DNA from: Dipteris shenzhenensis
Lineage: Eukaryota > Polypodiophyta > Polypodiopsida > Gleicheniales
Assembly: GCA_047967505.1 (NCBI GenBank)
Contig: CM106539.1
Length of the DNA: 64,000 bases
Reading direction: 5' to 3' (one strand)
This document shows, piece by piece, positions 45,190 to 55,879 of this stretch (position 1 is the stretch's first letter; each line of letters opens with the position of its first letter). Made by a program: the position numbers and the translations under genes. The notes under the pieces were generated by a model. It was not told where the DNA came from and made no database searches. It worked only from the letters and a program-made list of their open reading frames with translations.

Positions 45190-45665
45190 AGACTGTACAG
45201 AGAAGTATAGAGGGAAAGAAAAGGAGACAAAGAACTGTACGGTAATGCAGAGGAGCAAAACCCAAAAATCGTACGGAAAGGATACGGGATTGTACGAAAT
45301 GTACGGAAAGCCTGGATTATACGGAGATTGTACTGAAGAGAACTGTACAGTAATGCACAGGAGCAAAAACCCAAAAATTATACGAAAAGGATACGAGATT
45401 GTACGGACTGTACGGAAAGCCTGGATTGCACGGAGATTGTACAGAGACTGTATGGGGATTATACCAACAGGACTGTATGAAAAGGCCTGGATTGTACGCA
45501 GATGCAAAAGGGCACGAAAAGGATTGTACTGTACGGAAGTACCAACAAGGCTGTACGGATGTACGGAACTCAAACGTCAGAAGAGTACGGCGATGCAGAC
45601 AAGCACGGATTTGTACGATCGTACGAAAACTGTACGGCGACCGTACAGATGTACGGACGGAAGGG
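45190..45665 (-). promoter_or_regulatory. LINE 5' region: ~108-bp monomers rich in GTAC motifs
   Basis: Two good copies (45232-45339 and 45340-45447) share ACTGTACxGTAATGCA, AGGAGCAAAAxCCCAAAAAT and GGAAAGCCTGGATT; a third is partial (about 45470-45510). I count about 22 GTAC tetramers in ~470 bp, where about two would be expected by chance. Three fit TNCGTACAA, the SBP/SPL-factor consensus (near 45290, 45399 and 45492, minus strand). The position just upstream of ORF1 makes it the likely LINE promoter. Confidence 0.65.
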
Positions 45666-45680
45666 GAGCCTGTATAGGAT

Positions 45681-46188
45681 CCTTGGCGAGGCTGGAGAGC
45701 AGAGGCCGCACTCTCTCTCACACACACACACACTCTTCTTTTTTCACACACACACAGCAAGCATGCTATTGCAGGTGCATGCACAAAGACAAAGCACACA
45801 CACACACATATGAGCACCAATTCAAATGGGATAACTCCAAATGTGACGTGGCATTCATAAGACACACTAGACTAGAACTCACACTAGAACACACCAAACT
45901 GACTCATCTTGACTCCATTTCCTAACACCCCTCCATGGAGGAAAGGTGAGTGACTACTGGAATGGAACCAAGAACATAACAATGACGGTCATCAAACTGT
46001 GCAATGCCGTAGAACTGGACATGGCTCCCATGCTAACTCGGAGGCTAGTGCACATGGTATAGACTTAGAAGCTCACCTAATATTCCTAACCATTTTCTAT
46101 TATTTCAGATACATCATGCAAAACAATAGATAAAGCTCGTCGGTCAGGTCCAATAGATGTGGCGTATAGATTTTGGAACTTGACAGCA
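45681..46188. other. No gene; CA-rich stretch
   Basis: CA dinucleotide runs near 45720-45760 and 45795-45812, then unremarkable sequence up to the gag fragment. Confidence 0.5.
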
Positions 46189-46954
46189 GACCCACTGAAA
46201 TAAGACTCTTGGTCAACTTAGGTACATGTCTCACATGTTTCAAAATAAATGCAGACCCATTTGTAAAAGAAAACTTTATGTCACCTACTCCCACTATGTC
46301 ACATGCATAGTCATTTCCAAGATGCACACAACCTGTCTTTCCACTGTCATAAGTGGAGAACCATTCCCTATGGGGAGTAACATGGAATGAAGCACCAGAA
46401 TCCAAAATCCAATCCTAGGAATATGCATCATCTGAAGTGGTAAGCAACTTTGCAGATGAACTAGACATGAAGAGAATGTCATTGTCACTATCATGTGTGA
46501 CTGTATTGATCTTCTTGATCTTCACTTTTCCTTTGTCCTCCCTTGGACTCTCTTCCTTTTGATTTGCACCCCAATTTGCATTCTTTTTCTTATCCTTTTG
46601 CTCTCTTTTCAGCTTGTAGCAATCCTTTTTCATATGGCCCTTCTTGCCACAGTGGTAACACTCAATGTTCTGTGCCCTGGATTTGCAGCGAGACTTCCTT
46701 CTTTCTTGGGACTTCCCCTTGAATTGTGATCTGCCCCTTTGCACATTTAAGGCTGCATCCTGCTTGTTGCCGTCCATAGACTTCCGTCTAATCTCCTCGG
46801 CCAACAAGCTACCCATAACATTATCAAATTTCAGTACTCCACCAGATGCAGAGTTACTGACAGTTGTACGGAAGGTATCCCATGAGGATGGCAATGAAGA
46901 TAAGAGAAATATTGCCTTAGTCTCCACATCAAAATTCATCTTTTGAGCTTGAAG
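46189..46954 (-). pseudogene. Internal gag-protease fragment of the 22-28 kb copia family
   Basis: 766 bp that align with 24944-25709 of the near-complete copia element with no length difference, at about 96% identity by eye. It holds the second half of gag, the CCHC knuckle (CYHCGKKGHMKKDC) and the protease DSGAS site. Sequence similarity stops abruptly at both ends (GACCCACTG on the left, GAGCTTGAAG on the right). No LTR of this family is nearby. A stop replaces a Gln just before the protease DWILDSG block. Nearly all differences are transitions. It could be a leftover of gene conversion, template switching or capture by another element. Confidence 0.9.
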
Positions 46955-47744
46955 TCGATTTGCGTGGTTGAAGCAATGGGGTCAAAGTAATTTGTTATCC
47001 AACCTCATACCGATACGAGCCAATGCTTTCTCCCTAGATGATATGAACTCTTCACGAGGACGAGGCTCCATGGTATCAAATCGATCGGAGATAGTGAAGC
47101 GGTGGACTAGTAGCTCCCACATGTAGAAGTGGCAGATGGAGCAGCAAATCGGGAGCACCAATCGAGGCACTAGGCAGCTGCAAATGGTACTTCAATCGAG
47201 GGCAAAGGGCAGCTGCAAATGATGCAGTAGATAGGCAGTCCGTACGGGAATTAGCAGCAGGTTTAGGCATGCATCCCGAGGGCAGAATGAGCACGAATAA
47301 TAACCCCAGTGGTCGATGTAGCAGCAGCTCTCGTCAAGTAGGTCGTTTCTTCAAAATTGGGCTCCAAATGAGGTCAATTTTTAGGGCGACCAGTAGTAGA
47401 AACATCTCCACAACAGTAAGCAACTATTTTCTTCACAAATACGCCCCCAAAACATCCAAAACGGGCTGTTTTTTAGCAAAAAATGGGCTGTTTTTGAGCA
47501 AAAAACGAACTGTCTTTTTCCTCTATGAAGATGCCCAATAATGCCCACAAGAATGGTAACCGAGTTGCTCCTTTGTGGGCAGCAAGCCAAGCTCCTTCTG
47601 AAGGTGAGCCTAAGGTAGGAGAAGAGAACAAGGTGGGGAGAAAGGAGTGGAAGGGAGCTCAATCATGGAGGAGAGGATGGCTTCCATTTGCGTGCTTCCC
47701 TCATCCTCTAGATTGAGCATGGAGAAGGGAAACACAAGAAAGGA
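46955..47744 (-). other. Possible leader/gag start of an LTR element; unassigned
   Basis: Lies between the gag fragment and a PBS-like site on the same strand. A minus frame near 47075-46985 reads MEPRPREEFISSREKALARI, which could be the start of a gag, but I cannot place it in a family. Confidence 0.3.
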
Positions 47745-47757
47745 GGCTTTGATACCA
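47745..47757 (-). other. PBS-like site
   Basis: The minus strand reads TGGTATCAAAGCC, matching the PBS variant used by copia family 2 (53039-53050). The expected LTR would begin at 47758, but a clear TG end is missing. Confidence 0.5.
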
Positions 47758-47810
47758 TAGGAAGGCACATGGCGGAGAGGGGGAGAAAGAGAGGGTAATC
47801 TTCTTCAGAG

Positions 47811-48655
47811 TTTGGAGACGATCTCCCTTCTTCTCTGAGTCTTCTTCAGGGTTGAGGTGGCATTTTCATCCTCCACCTTCAATTTTTTGTTAGCTCTTTT
47901 TGAGATGCTTATTTTCCTCTCATGCATGGCATATTGTACTCCCGCATTAGAGCTTGCTCTTGTGGTTTTCATTCATACTTAATGAAGTGATCTTTTTGAA
48001 AAAAAGATATGCTAGCACTGGCTTTTGTTGATACTCGATGCCAAGCTGGTTTGTCAAATAGGTATCAGATGAATCCAAATTATGCCAAGTCGGCCAAAGC
48101 CAAGCTCGATCAGTTGATTAAAGTAGGTTTCTTTATAGGCAATCGATCGAAGCGATTGGCTATTTCCAACGGTGGTGGTGCCCAAGAAGAACGGGAAGCT
48201 CTGAGTATGTGTTGATTATCAGAAGCTCAATGCTCAGATAGTACCAGATCCGTTTTTTATTCCTTTCCCTGATGGAATCTTGGACCAAGTACTAAGACAC
48301 AAGATGTACTCGTTCATGGATGGGTATGGTGGATACAATTAGATTTTATTGACACCTGAGGACCAGAAAAAGACTTTGTTCATCATTGGATTAAGTATGC
48401 TGGTAAAATTTAGACTATTTGGTATGTGGAATTCACCATCAATGTTCTAGAGATTCGCGGTGGAGGCCTTCTCGTCCTACAGGTCTGAGGACTAGAGAGG
48501 ATCTCTGTTCTTCTCTGAGTCTTCTTCAGGGTTGAGGTGCATTTTCAGCCATCCACCTTGGATTCTTATTAGCTCTTTTTGAGCTGTTTTTTTCTTTCAT
48601 GCATGTCATGATATACTCCCGCATTTGAGCTTGCTTTTGCGGCTTTCATTCATAC
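47811..48655. repeat. Direct repeat pair (~160-175 bp) flanking a gypsy fragment
   Basis: Copy 1 is about 47811-47984 and copy 2 about 48496-48655. Both carry TTCTCTGAGTCTTCTTCAGG, TTAGCTCTTTTTGAG, CTCCCGCATT and GAGCTTGC, with small indels between them. They enclose the gypsy RT fragment at 48005-48490. They may be degraded LTR pieces, since a PBS-like site adjoins copy 1, or ends of an old insertion. Confidence 0.7.
48005..48490 (+). pseudogene. Ty3/gypsy reverse transcriptase N-terminal fragment
   Basis: Plus strand, read across frames: RYQMNPNYAKSAKAKLDQLI, then PTVVVPKKNGKLRVCVDYQK-like sequence near 48165-48220, then DQVLRHKMYSFMDGYGGYNQ and TPEDQKKTLFI up to 48385. This is the fingers/palm start of gypsy RT. 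Several frame breaks. The opposite-strand gypsy that follows is separate. Confidence 0.8.
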
Positions 48656-48659
48656 TTCA

Positions 48660-50950
48660 TGCGCTCTGTGAATGACCATGAACTCAATAGTCAAAGAAGT
48701 GACGACTTGGTTCATAAAATGGGTTCTGGGGTCACTGATAAATTCAATTAGACAGCCATACCTGCAGATGATATACTCATAGATGAACTTTATTTGTTTT
48801 GGGTATATTGAGCTATGTTTCTTAATGGATCTATGTAATCCAAACCCCATCATTGAATGGAGGCTTGCCCATCGGCCCGTGGTTGTAGCAGATTCGGTGG
48901 AGGGGTTGTGTCATTGTTGCTGCTCTGCTAGTTTTCTGGAGACGATCCCTCACTGCCTCTGGAGCTGTTGTAGCACAGCGAGGATTTGGATGGGAGCCCT
49001 AAGGATTATGACCTATATGCAGAGCCTTCAGAGGGACTACATATGGGGGATGGTGGCCTAGTTGGCTGAGGGAGGACACACGTTCCAGATTGATGAGATC
49101 TCCCAAGCTTACCGGATACAGGGTCAGAGCATTCAAAGGATAGAGCTCCATGAGGCAGTCCCTTCTGATAGCCTCGTTCCTCTTTCTCCTCCGGAGGACA
49201 ACGTATGGGAGGTAGTAGCCAGTATTACTGCGTGGAACATTTGGGTTGCTCGCTGCAGTTTGGTGATGGGTGAGCATCTGTAACCACCCTCGGCTACCTT
49301 GGTCGCCATCTGGTAGGATATCATCTACACCCTCTGCTCCACTTGGGACCGTGGGACCCCAAGCTCTAGGGCAATTGTCACGAGGCACGCTCGATTCTGC
49401 AAGGCTTGGCCTGCAAGAGTTTTTTACATATTCACTCCACGAGGGATTCGTTGGTTGTATAGTCCCCCCACCTGGATGTTAGCTCTAGTACCAGAGATCC
49501 CCTAGGCAGTGAGCTGGGTTTCTCTGGAACAGATCGATTTTTCTTTCAGCTTTTGTCGGTTTTTTTCTGTACTCAGCACCTTTGGGGCTGCTGTTTTGTA
49601 TGAAGTCTTTCAAGCATTAATAGAAGGTTCTTTTCTGTGGAAAAAAAAAAAGAAAACCCATCATTGAAATGCTTCCCAAGGTTGAGCCGGTTATAAAGGT
49701 ATGTGATACTGTGGAAAGTTCACAGCAAGAAACCCGTTCTTTGGCATACGTCACATTCTAGGTGCTTGTAATACTTTTGGAGCTATTAGTTCTCCACTGA
49801 AATGCCCTCCTGTGAGCCTAGTGTGAGCCTCTTTCAGCACGGTTGCTCATTCACAAGGATGAACCCATTGGCGCAAGACCGGGTCAACTTCTTAGCAATA
49901 GATTTGGCCTCCGATTAAGCTATTTTTTTCCAAGCTGTTAGGGCAAGCTATCCGAGCTTCTCTTGGGGCATATGCTTGGGAAATGTGCCCTGCAATAGAT
50001 ACTCGAGCATCTCATCACGCTCCGTTTCAAAAATATCAACTAAAGATAGATGGCCATCTAGGAGCTCAGTAGTAACTCCTTCAGCTTGGTCTGGGGTAGG
50101 CAAACGTGAAAGACAATCTGCACCTGCATGTAGCTTTCACGGTTTATAAATAATTTTGAAAGTGACTTTCTGTAACAACAACATCCAATGCACCCAGCAC
50201 CCAGTATTGCTTGGATGATTGTTTTGTTAATCAAATGTAATCGAACAAGATAGAAAATGAAGTAATTGCCAAGCAAATAGTGTTAGAAATTTGTGAAGAC
50301 TAAAAACCATCCCAAGAGCTTCTCGCTCAATAGTGCTGAAGTTGCACTCGAGTAGAGGCATAAGCTGACTGGCAGAGTAAATTGGGTAATCCGATTTACC
50401 ATCCAAATGTGCCACAATGATGCCAAAGACATAACCTGATGCATCAACATGAACATGGAAGATTACATCCCACCTGGGGTGCCTTAGAATTGGTGCCACA
50501 GTCCTCAATCCATTGGAACTTGGTGTCTTTCTTAGTAATCCGATGAAGGGGTGTTGGCAATCTTGCCAAAGTGTTTACAAGCCTTCAGTAGAAGCTAATA
50601 AACCCCACAAATGATCTGTTTTGTGTCAAATTTTTGACTTTAGCACCTGCTCGACTACTCGTATCTTTCTTGGCTCGGTTTTGATCCCTTCCTTGGAAAT
50701 GACATAACCGAGAAATATACCAATCCTAACACAACACACACTTGGACGAATTAAGAAGATGGCAATGACTTTCTCAAAGCAAGCAAGATGAATGAAGATG
50801 TCCGAGTAAACAAAAAAAGCATCCAAATATATGAATTCGGTCAAATACCCTTGAGTAATTCTCGAGGTCTTCGCCCAAAGCTGAGTGAAGCTGTACCAAG
50901 CAATAGCTTGTCTTATCTCGACCTTATGGCCCACATACAATTACTCAGGG
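48660..50950 (-). pseudogene. Ty3/gypsy RT-RNase H-integrase, split by a LINE insertion
   Basis: Minus strand. 50940-50626: RT end with IGIFLGYVISKEGIKTEPRK. 50508-50227: RNase H with FHVHVDASGYVFGIIVAHLD and TIEREALGMVFSLHKF. About 50180-49950: linker with TFKIIYKPRKLHAGADCLSR and MLEYLLQGTFPKHMP. About 49750: zinc-finger remnant (CDVCQRTG). The integrase core begins WGLDYI at the LINE junction and continues left of it (48853-48660) with CRYGCLIEFISDPRTHFMNQ. The coding sense runs straight across 48846-49668 once the LINE and one target copy are ignored. Multiple frame breaks; no LTRs found. Confidence 0.87.
48858..49656 (+). mobile_element. 5'-truncated LINE with poly-A tail and 12-bp target duplication
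   Basis: Plus strand, 799 bp, flanked by CCCATCATTGAA at 48846-48857 and 49657-49668. It holds only the end of ORF2: zf-RVT remnant CHCCCSASFLETIPHCLWSC, then VWEVVASITAWNIWVARCSL, and a 3' UTR ending in an A tail (49641-49656). The LINE destroyed nothing but split an already gypsy-derived integrase, so it is the younger insertion. Confidence 0.93.
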
Positions 50951-51585
50951 TTATCTTATCCACAACAGCCAGTTTGAGAATTTCGAGGCATCCCATATAC
51001 TCGGCGGCCCATCTCAAACTAGTCATTTATTCATGCAAGGTGATAAGGAATTCAATTGCTATTGCAATCTACATTGCCGTCCTCCTCTACTGCCATATGA
51101 CTCCATCGACCTTATTCTACACTCCCAGCCTTCATCTTCATCGTTGTCTTTTCTATATGGTGTTCATGGTGTCTCCTCCTCCTAACCTGGAGTAGCCTCT
51201 CATCTACACCTAGTGCAAGCGACCTTCTTCCCGCCTCGCTCATCCTCACTCAATTAAGATGACTTCGGCAACCCGCAATCGACTCCTACCCTTCCCAGGG
51301 GAATGCTGCCGTTGCTGAAGCGTTACAACTTACACAATAAGTGATCGCATCCTTTCTTTGAAGGTCGCTATGATAACTTCGAGGAGCAAGCAACACTTGT
51401 ATTAAATATAGGACTAGTCACTTGCAAATAGCCGTGGTTGCAGACTCAATGCTCAGACAAACCTGATGTTTGCCTTGGCTGAGGCTCCACACTCTTTGAG
51501 AGTAGCTAGCCTATGCAGAGCATAACAAGACAAAATGAGAGGATCTGGAGCGAGCCCATCCTAACTCGGACTCATCTCCAAATAC
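50951..51585. other. No gene recognised
   Basis: Between the gypsy remnant and the copia gag. The plus frame 50788-51195 is partly antisense to gypsy RT and shows no domain. Confidence 0.45.
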
Positions 51586-52605
51586 CTACAGACACAAGCG
51601 GTTGAGATATATCGCCTTCCTAATCAAGACCTCCGAACTTGCTAAACCACTACTACCTTGTGTTGGCCTATGTTGGCTTTTCCTATTAACTCGGAGATGC
51701 ACCACTCGGCTGTTGTCTTCTTGTGCAAAGTTTGCCTCTGGTGGGGCATTTGCATTTTCATCTGGTGCAACAAAATTACTGCTTGTGCATTGCCTTTTCT
51801 TCTCATTAGCAATCCTTTTCTCACACTCCACAATTTATTGACCTAGTTGTTTACAATAATTACATCTATCCTTCTTCACCTTAGGACCTTAATTTGGACT
51901 TGCATTCCCCTCATTCTTGGGCTGATATGTACGGCTGTTCTTTTTCTGAAAATGACCTCCCTTTTGTTGGAATTTACCCTTTCCTTGGTTGGCAAGTGCT
52001 TTCTCACCTTGACAAGAAGAATAGGTGAAATTGGAGGTCCTCTCCTCTTCCTGTAATAACAGCCCAACTAGCTCATTAAACAAGAGGAGCTGCCCTGAGC
52101 ATAATTGTCAAAGAGGTAACAAATGTGCCATAAGAGGGAGCTAAGCTGTTGAGAGTGATAGAAACTAATTTCTTGTCATCTATTTCCTTATCGACACTTG
52201 CTAGCTGATCTCTGTGATCAGAGATGTTTCTTGACATGATACATGTTTGCCAACTTTTCCCATGCATCCTTTGCATCTTTGCATGACTTAATGGTCGTCA
52301 TAATGTGCTTCTTCACTGATGAGGCAATCAAGAACAAAGCCTGGGCATTTCTACGATCAAGCTTATTCTGCTCCTCCAAAAGTGCTAGAGATGAAGTGGC
52401 AGTAGAAGTAGAGCAGTAGAAATGATGGTAGAGGATGAGCTAGTGCTAGATGCAATCATCACCACTCACAATATCCCGTAAGTTCTTGCCAACAAAAATG
52501 TTCTTGAGCAGGAATGACCACAAGGCATAGTTGGATCCTTCCAAGTTATCACCCTCAGTCATCATAATATCCAAAGCTCTCATTCTGAGACATCCTAAAT
52601 GCAAA
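51586..52605 (-). pseudogene. Copia family 2 gag remnant
   Basis: Minus strand. It starts near 52600 with DNLEGSNYALWSFLLKNIFV and LRDIVSG, the copia Gag beginning. 52276-52076 has HGKSWQTCIMSRNISDHRDQ, KLVSITLNSLAPSYGTFVTS, the UBN2 core. 52083-51889 has QGKGKFQQKGGHFQKKNSRT, the basic linker before the zinc knuckle. 51831-51586 has a post-knuckle stretch (ECEKRIANEKKRQCTSSNFV). At least three frame breaks. No protease, integrase or RT follows; the element is truncated near 51590. The PBS and LTR are to the right at 53.04-53.24 kb. Confidence 0.85.
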
Positions 52606-53038
52606 AACAACATTGACTACAAGTGCACCTGCAAAGAAGAATGCAACTGAATAGGAAATGCCTCTAGCTGCTTTATACAATCACTGCACATTGGCATCAA
52701 CCATTGCAAAGTGGAACTGACTGCCCTGCAATCAACCAACAAAATGCACCTCAACTGCAGACATGTGCCTGTGGGCTCACAAAAAATCCCCAAATGCACC
52801 TGTACCCCAAAAGCCAAAAAAGTTGGATGCCAAAGAAATGTTGTACACCAAAGAAAACTTGTACGCCAAAGAAAGATGTGGCCGTAGCAAAGTGCATGGG
52901 CGAGAGCAAAATCCAAACGAACAAGCTGGGGCGGAGTATCAACACCAGATTGGAGCATGATGGAAGCAGAAGCAACACACTGACGCCGGAGAACTTGGTG
53001 ATGGGAAGCAAGGCTGGAACCGAGTGCTAGTGAGTGTG

Positions 53039-53050
53039 GCTTTGATACCA
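53039..53050 (-). other. Primer-binding site, copia family 2
   Basis: The minus strand reads TGGTATCAAAGC, two bases inside the LTR. Confidence 0.85.
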
Positions 53051-53052
53051 CA

Positions 53053-53237
53053 TGATGGAACAAATGGAGAAAGATTGTGAACACAAGTGAGCAAGAAGTG
53101 GTCACATAGAAACTCAAATAGAATGCTCAATGAAAAGGAAGTACAAGTACTTGGTATATATAGTACCCAAGTACTACACACCAAAATAGACTAAGTCCTA
53201 GTCTATCCTACACCACCATATCATTGTATGTGTCTAC
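53053..53237 (-). repeat. 5' LTR, copia family 2
   Basis: About 185 bp, starting TGATGGAACA on the plus strand and ending TGTGTCTAC, where a final A is expected but GG follows, so the outer TG/CA end is damaged. It shares GTGAACACAAGTGA, the TATA palindrome (53146-53175) and CACCACCATATCATTGTATG with the other family 2 LTRs. Confidence 0.85.
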
Positions 53238-53284
53238 GGCAACAAGGTTCAGTGCTCAGCAACTCCCAAATCCCAACCACTGAG

Positions 53285-53460
53285 CCTTCTTTCTCAGCCA
53301 CTCCCTCGTCCCCTCTCAAGCTTGAGCCTCTCCTTCTCTGCACTCCCCCTCCCTCCATGAGCCCCTCCCCTCCCTCTCCCCCTCAGCCCCTCCCTCTCAG
53401 CCTCTCTCTCTGTCCCTCCCTCCCTTTATCTCAACCCCTTCCTTTCCCTTAGTTATCTTT
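53285..53460. repeat. Pyrimidine-rich (CCCT/CCTC) tract
   Basis: Almost pure C/T for about 170 bp; the minus strand is correspondingly G-rich and could form quadruplex structures. The Pro/Ser-rich open frame across it is composition-driven. Confidence 0.85.
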
Positions 53461-53921
53461 TGCTTTACCCTTCCCTTGAACCTTTTCCAAACGACAGATG
53501 GATTTTTCAATAGTTTGAATTGGCCTTCGACCATTGATTGATCAATGGTGATCCATCTAGTCAATCCTCATCCACTTCCACTAGCGCCGAGATCTTCTCA
53601 AACGACAAGTTGCTGCAACTTCATAAGGATGTGGAGGTTGAGAGCTCCACCACCCTGGATGCGGCCTTACCGTTGGACCTCACGCAACACCTCGCTGATA
53701 TTTGCCTTTTGGGACCTGATTTCTTTTAGGTGGCTTTTGATACCATACAGTGCTAAAGGCTGATCCCTTAGTGCTTGGTTTGTCATCTCTACAGAAGTAG
53801 TCTTGTGGGTGTGGCCACATCACCCCCATGGACAGCGTGGAGCTACGTCACCCCCGTATGCCATGTCATCACTATGGATGAGGTCTCATGGTTGTTGTGG
53901 TCACATCATCACCCTATCGAC

Positions 53922-54287
53922 ACCCAAGAGCTGTCTCGGACAGCCATGAGCTTCCCTAAAATGCATCCCCTACCATCATGGTAATGGATGGCTGCTTAAT
54001 GATGCACCCGCATCTCTTCTTCATGATTCTATCATGTGTTAACCCCTAGTAAATTTGATTGCACAACCCAAGTAGCTGAGCAACCAAAGACCAAGGCACT
54101 GCCAACCCAAGAGCTGTCTCGGACAGCCATGAGCTTCCCTAAAATGCATCCCCTGCCATCATGGTGATGGATGGCTGCTCAAGGATGCACCCGCATCTCT
54201 TCTTCATGATTCTATCATGTGTTAACCCCTAGTAAATTTAATTGCACAACCCAAGTAGCTGAGCAACCAAAGACCAAGGCACTGTCA
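53922..54287. repeat. 183-bp tandem duplication
   Basis: Copies 53922-54104 and 54105-54287. Both begin ACCCAAGAGCTGTCTCGGAC and end near CAAAGACCAAGGCACTG, with only a handful of differences. Confidence 0.93.
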
Positions 54288-55081
54288 ACCAAGTGTATAA
54301 GCAGCGAATCATCGAGCAGCACGAACGAGCCCCTTTTCTCTATATTAATACAAGTTGTTTGTTTGCACATTTTCTCACACTACCCGTTTACTTGCTCGCT
54401 CACCCGTTCCATACGATTCTTTCCACGCTTGCTGCAATCCATTTAGATGATGCTTGTTTCCCTGCATTCAAGCATCCATAAGATGCTGAGTGCCGAGCAT
54501 ACCAAGTATTGTAAAAGACGACATGTTTAGGAAACAAGCACCAGGCAGCGTGCACCCACTAAGCATAGAGTAGTCACAGGTTATCCAAGGGTGCAGCAAA
54601 AAGACTGTCAACATTTGGCGATCTGCTAGGAAAGTGGAAGGAGTGAGTTGAATGAGTGTAGTAGTCACTAGGCACGAGTGCATAGTAATCAAGAGGAACA
54701 GTTCATGCTGAAGAGCAACGAGCTGCTTGGAATGGAATATTATTACAAGCAAGTAATCCGAGTGTCTGAAGCCGACTTGCAGCTTCTCAAGACTTGCACG
54801 TCGACAAGAATCTTGACAGAGGATTGTTCCTAGATAGTTTTAGCCAATGTCTAACACACACTCGAAACAACGGCAACGGTATGTCAAGTTAGGAGAAGTT
54901 GGCAGAATTTGGTCGATCTAAGAGCTGGAATGCCTTGGGAACTAGGAAAGGATGGCTGACGGCAGAGAACATGAATAAAAGATGGCCCCCGACGTGATGA
55001 ATGAGAGAATCTTCCAAGCATAGCCCAATAAGAGCAATAACTTTGTCACTATCCTGCTTCCAAAGTTTGAGTTGTTGTTGA
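54288..55081. other. No gene recognised
   Basis: 54300-54480 is pyrimidine-rich and vaguely LTR-like. The rest has no motif. Confidence 0.4.
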
Positions 55082-55700
55082 TTGGTTGAAATGGCATCAA
55101 CTGCAATGACGTGTGCCTCTTTGGACTTCTTGGGCGTTTGGCCTGTCAGTCTGCCCTTCTTTGACTTGACTTTGCCATCTTTGCAAGTTCCTTTGTACTT
55201 GTCCTTCACTCTTGCAAATGTTCCCCTATTACTCTTCCACCTCTCGCCCAAGACCATCCAGCTACATCCTCTTGTCTTGGACCTTCTTCTACAACGCAAA
55301 CAGGACCATCAGCACGTCCTATTCCAGTCGTCCCCCGTTGGGTGCCAGTCAAAGTTGCTGAGCCAGTTCCACCTCAGGAGGCTATAAGATCATAACCGTT
55401 ACCTCCAGGGACAGAGGGTAAGAGTCCGGAATCTCTAGGTAGTTCCAGGGCCCCAATCTCCAAAAGTCTTGTGGTAGAGGATGCTCAGGCTTAAGTTTGG
55501 GAGCTGCTAACTAGGAGGACGAGCCTCTTCCCACTGGATCCCCCCCTGAATGGAGGGAGGGGACAGGGTGCTGTAGCGACGAGGAAATGGAAGGGGGCGT
55601 TGTCTGGAGAGCATGAGGAGTGAGAAGACCCAGCCACACTCATTGAGAGACGGTGTTTGACTAGAGTGAACTAGTCCCTGAATTGCACCCAAGATATGCC
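55082..55700 (+). pseudogene. LINE ORF1 fragment
   Basis: Nucleotide similarity, about three-quarters by eye, to the minus strand of 60880-61090 (LINE ORF1 downstream of its knuckle). Shared words include CACCTCTCGCC, CTTGGACCTTxxTxTACA, AGCACGTCCTxTTCCA and GTGCCAGTCAxAGTTG. No intact frame. It is probably the same LINE lineage in the opposite orientation. Confidence 0.55.
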
Positions 55701-55879
55701 GAGGAGCTAGCTATTAAAGGGCCCTCAATGCTTTCAAGAAGAGGAGAGATGCTCAAATTTTGCCAAAGCCTCTCGTCAAGGTGAGCAAGCGCTTGCCATG
55801 GGTGGAAAGGGCAAATTTTAGAAAAAGTTTGAGCCAAAACACAACCATACAACTCAGCCCAAGGAGGGGAATGCAAGCA

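Larger units (their letters stand above)
42335..45680 (-). mobile_element. LINE with complete 5' region but reverse transcriptase deleted
   Basis: Minus strand, 5' to 3': monomer-bearing 5' region (45680-45190), ORF1 (45164-43976), ORF2 endonuclease (43933 to ~42800), then directly the ORF2 C-terminal tail and a 10-base A tail (T run on the plus strand, 42335-42344). At ~3.3 kb it is about half the usual plant LINE length, because the whole RT and zf-RVT region is absent. The tail reads HFWLFGRF, GRYWALSTIWSEQN and SLRQSLYDA, homologous to the tail of the LINE at 28.9-30.8 kb. A ~98-bp segment is duplicated across the junction (copies from 42611 and 42709). Confidence 0.85.

Noticed and set aside
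42320-45740. CACACACTC flanking both ends of the RT-less LINE as a target duplication
   Set aside because: The right-hand copy lies within a CA microsatellite, so the match is not informative.
45065-45925. A 286-codon plus-strand open frame
   Set aside because: It is antisense to the LINE 5' region and the start of ORF1; its Lys/Thr/Tyr-rich composition comes from the repeated GTAC monomers and CA runs.
53228-53452. Pro/Ser-rich frame
   Set aside because: Driven by the CCCT/CCTC tract.
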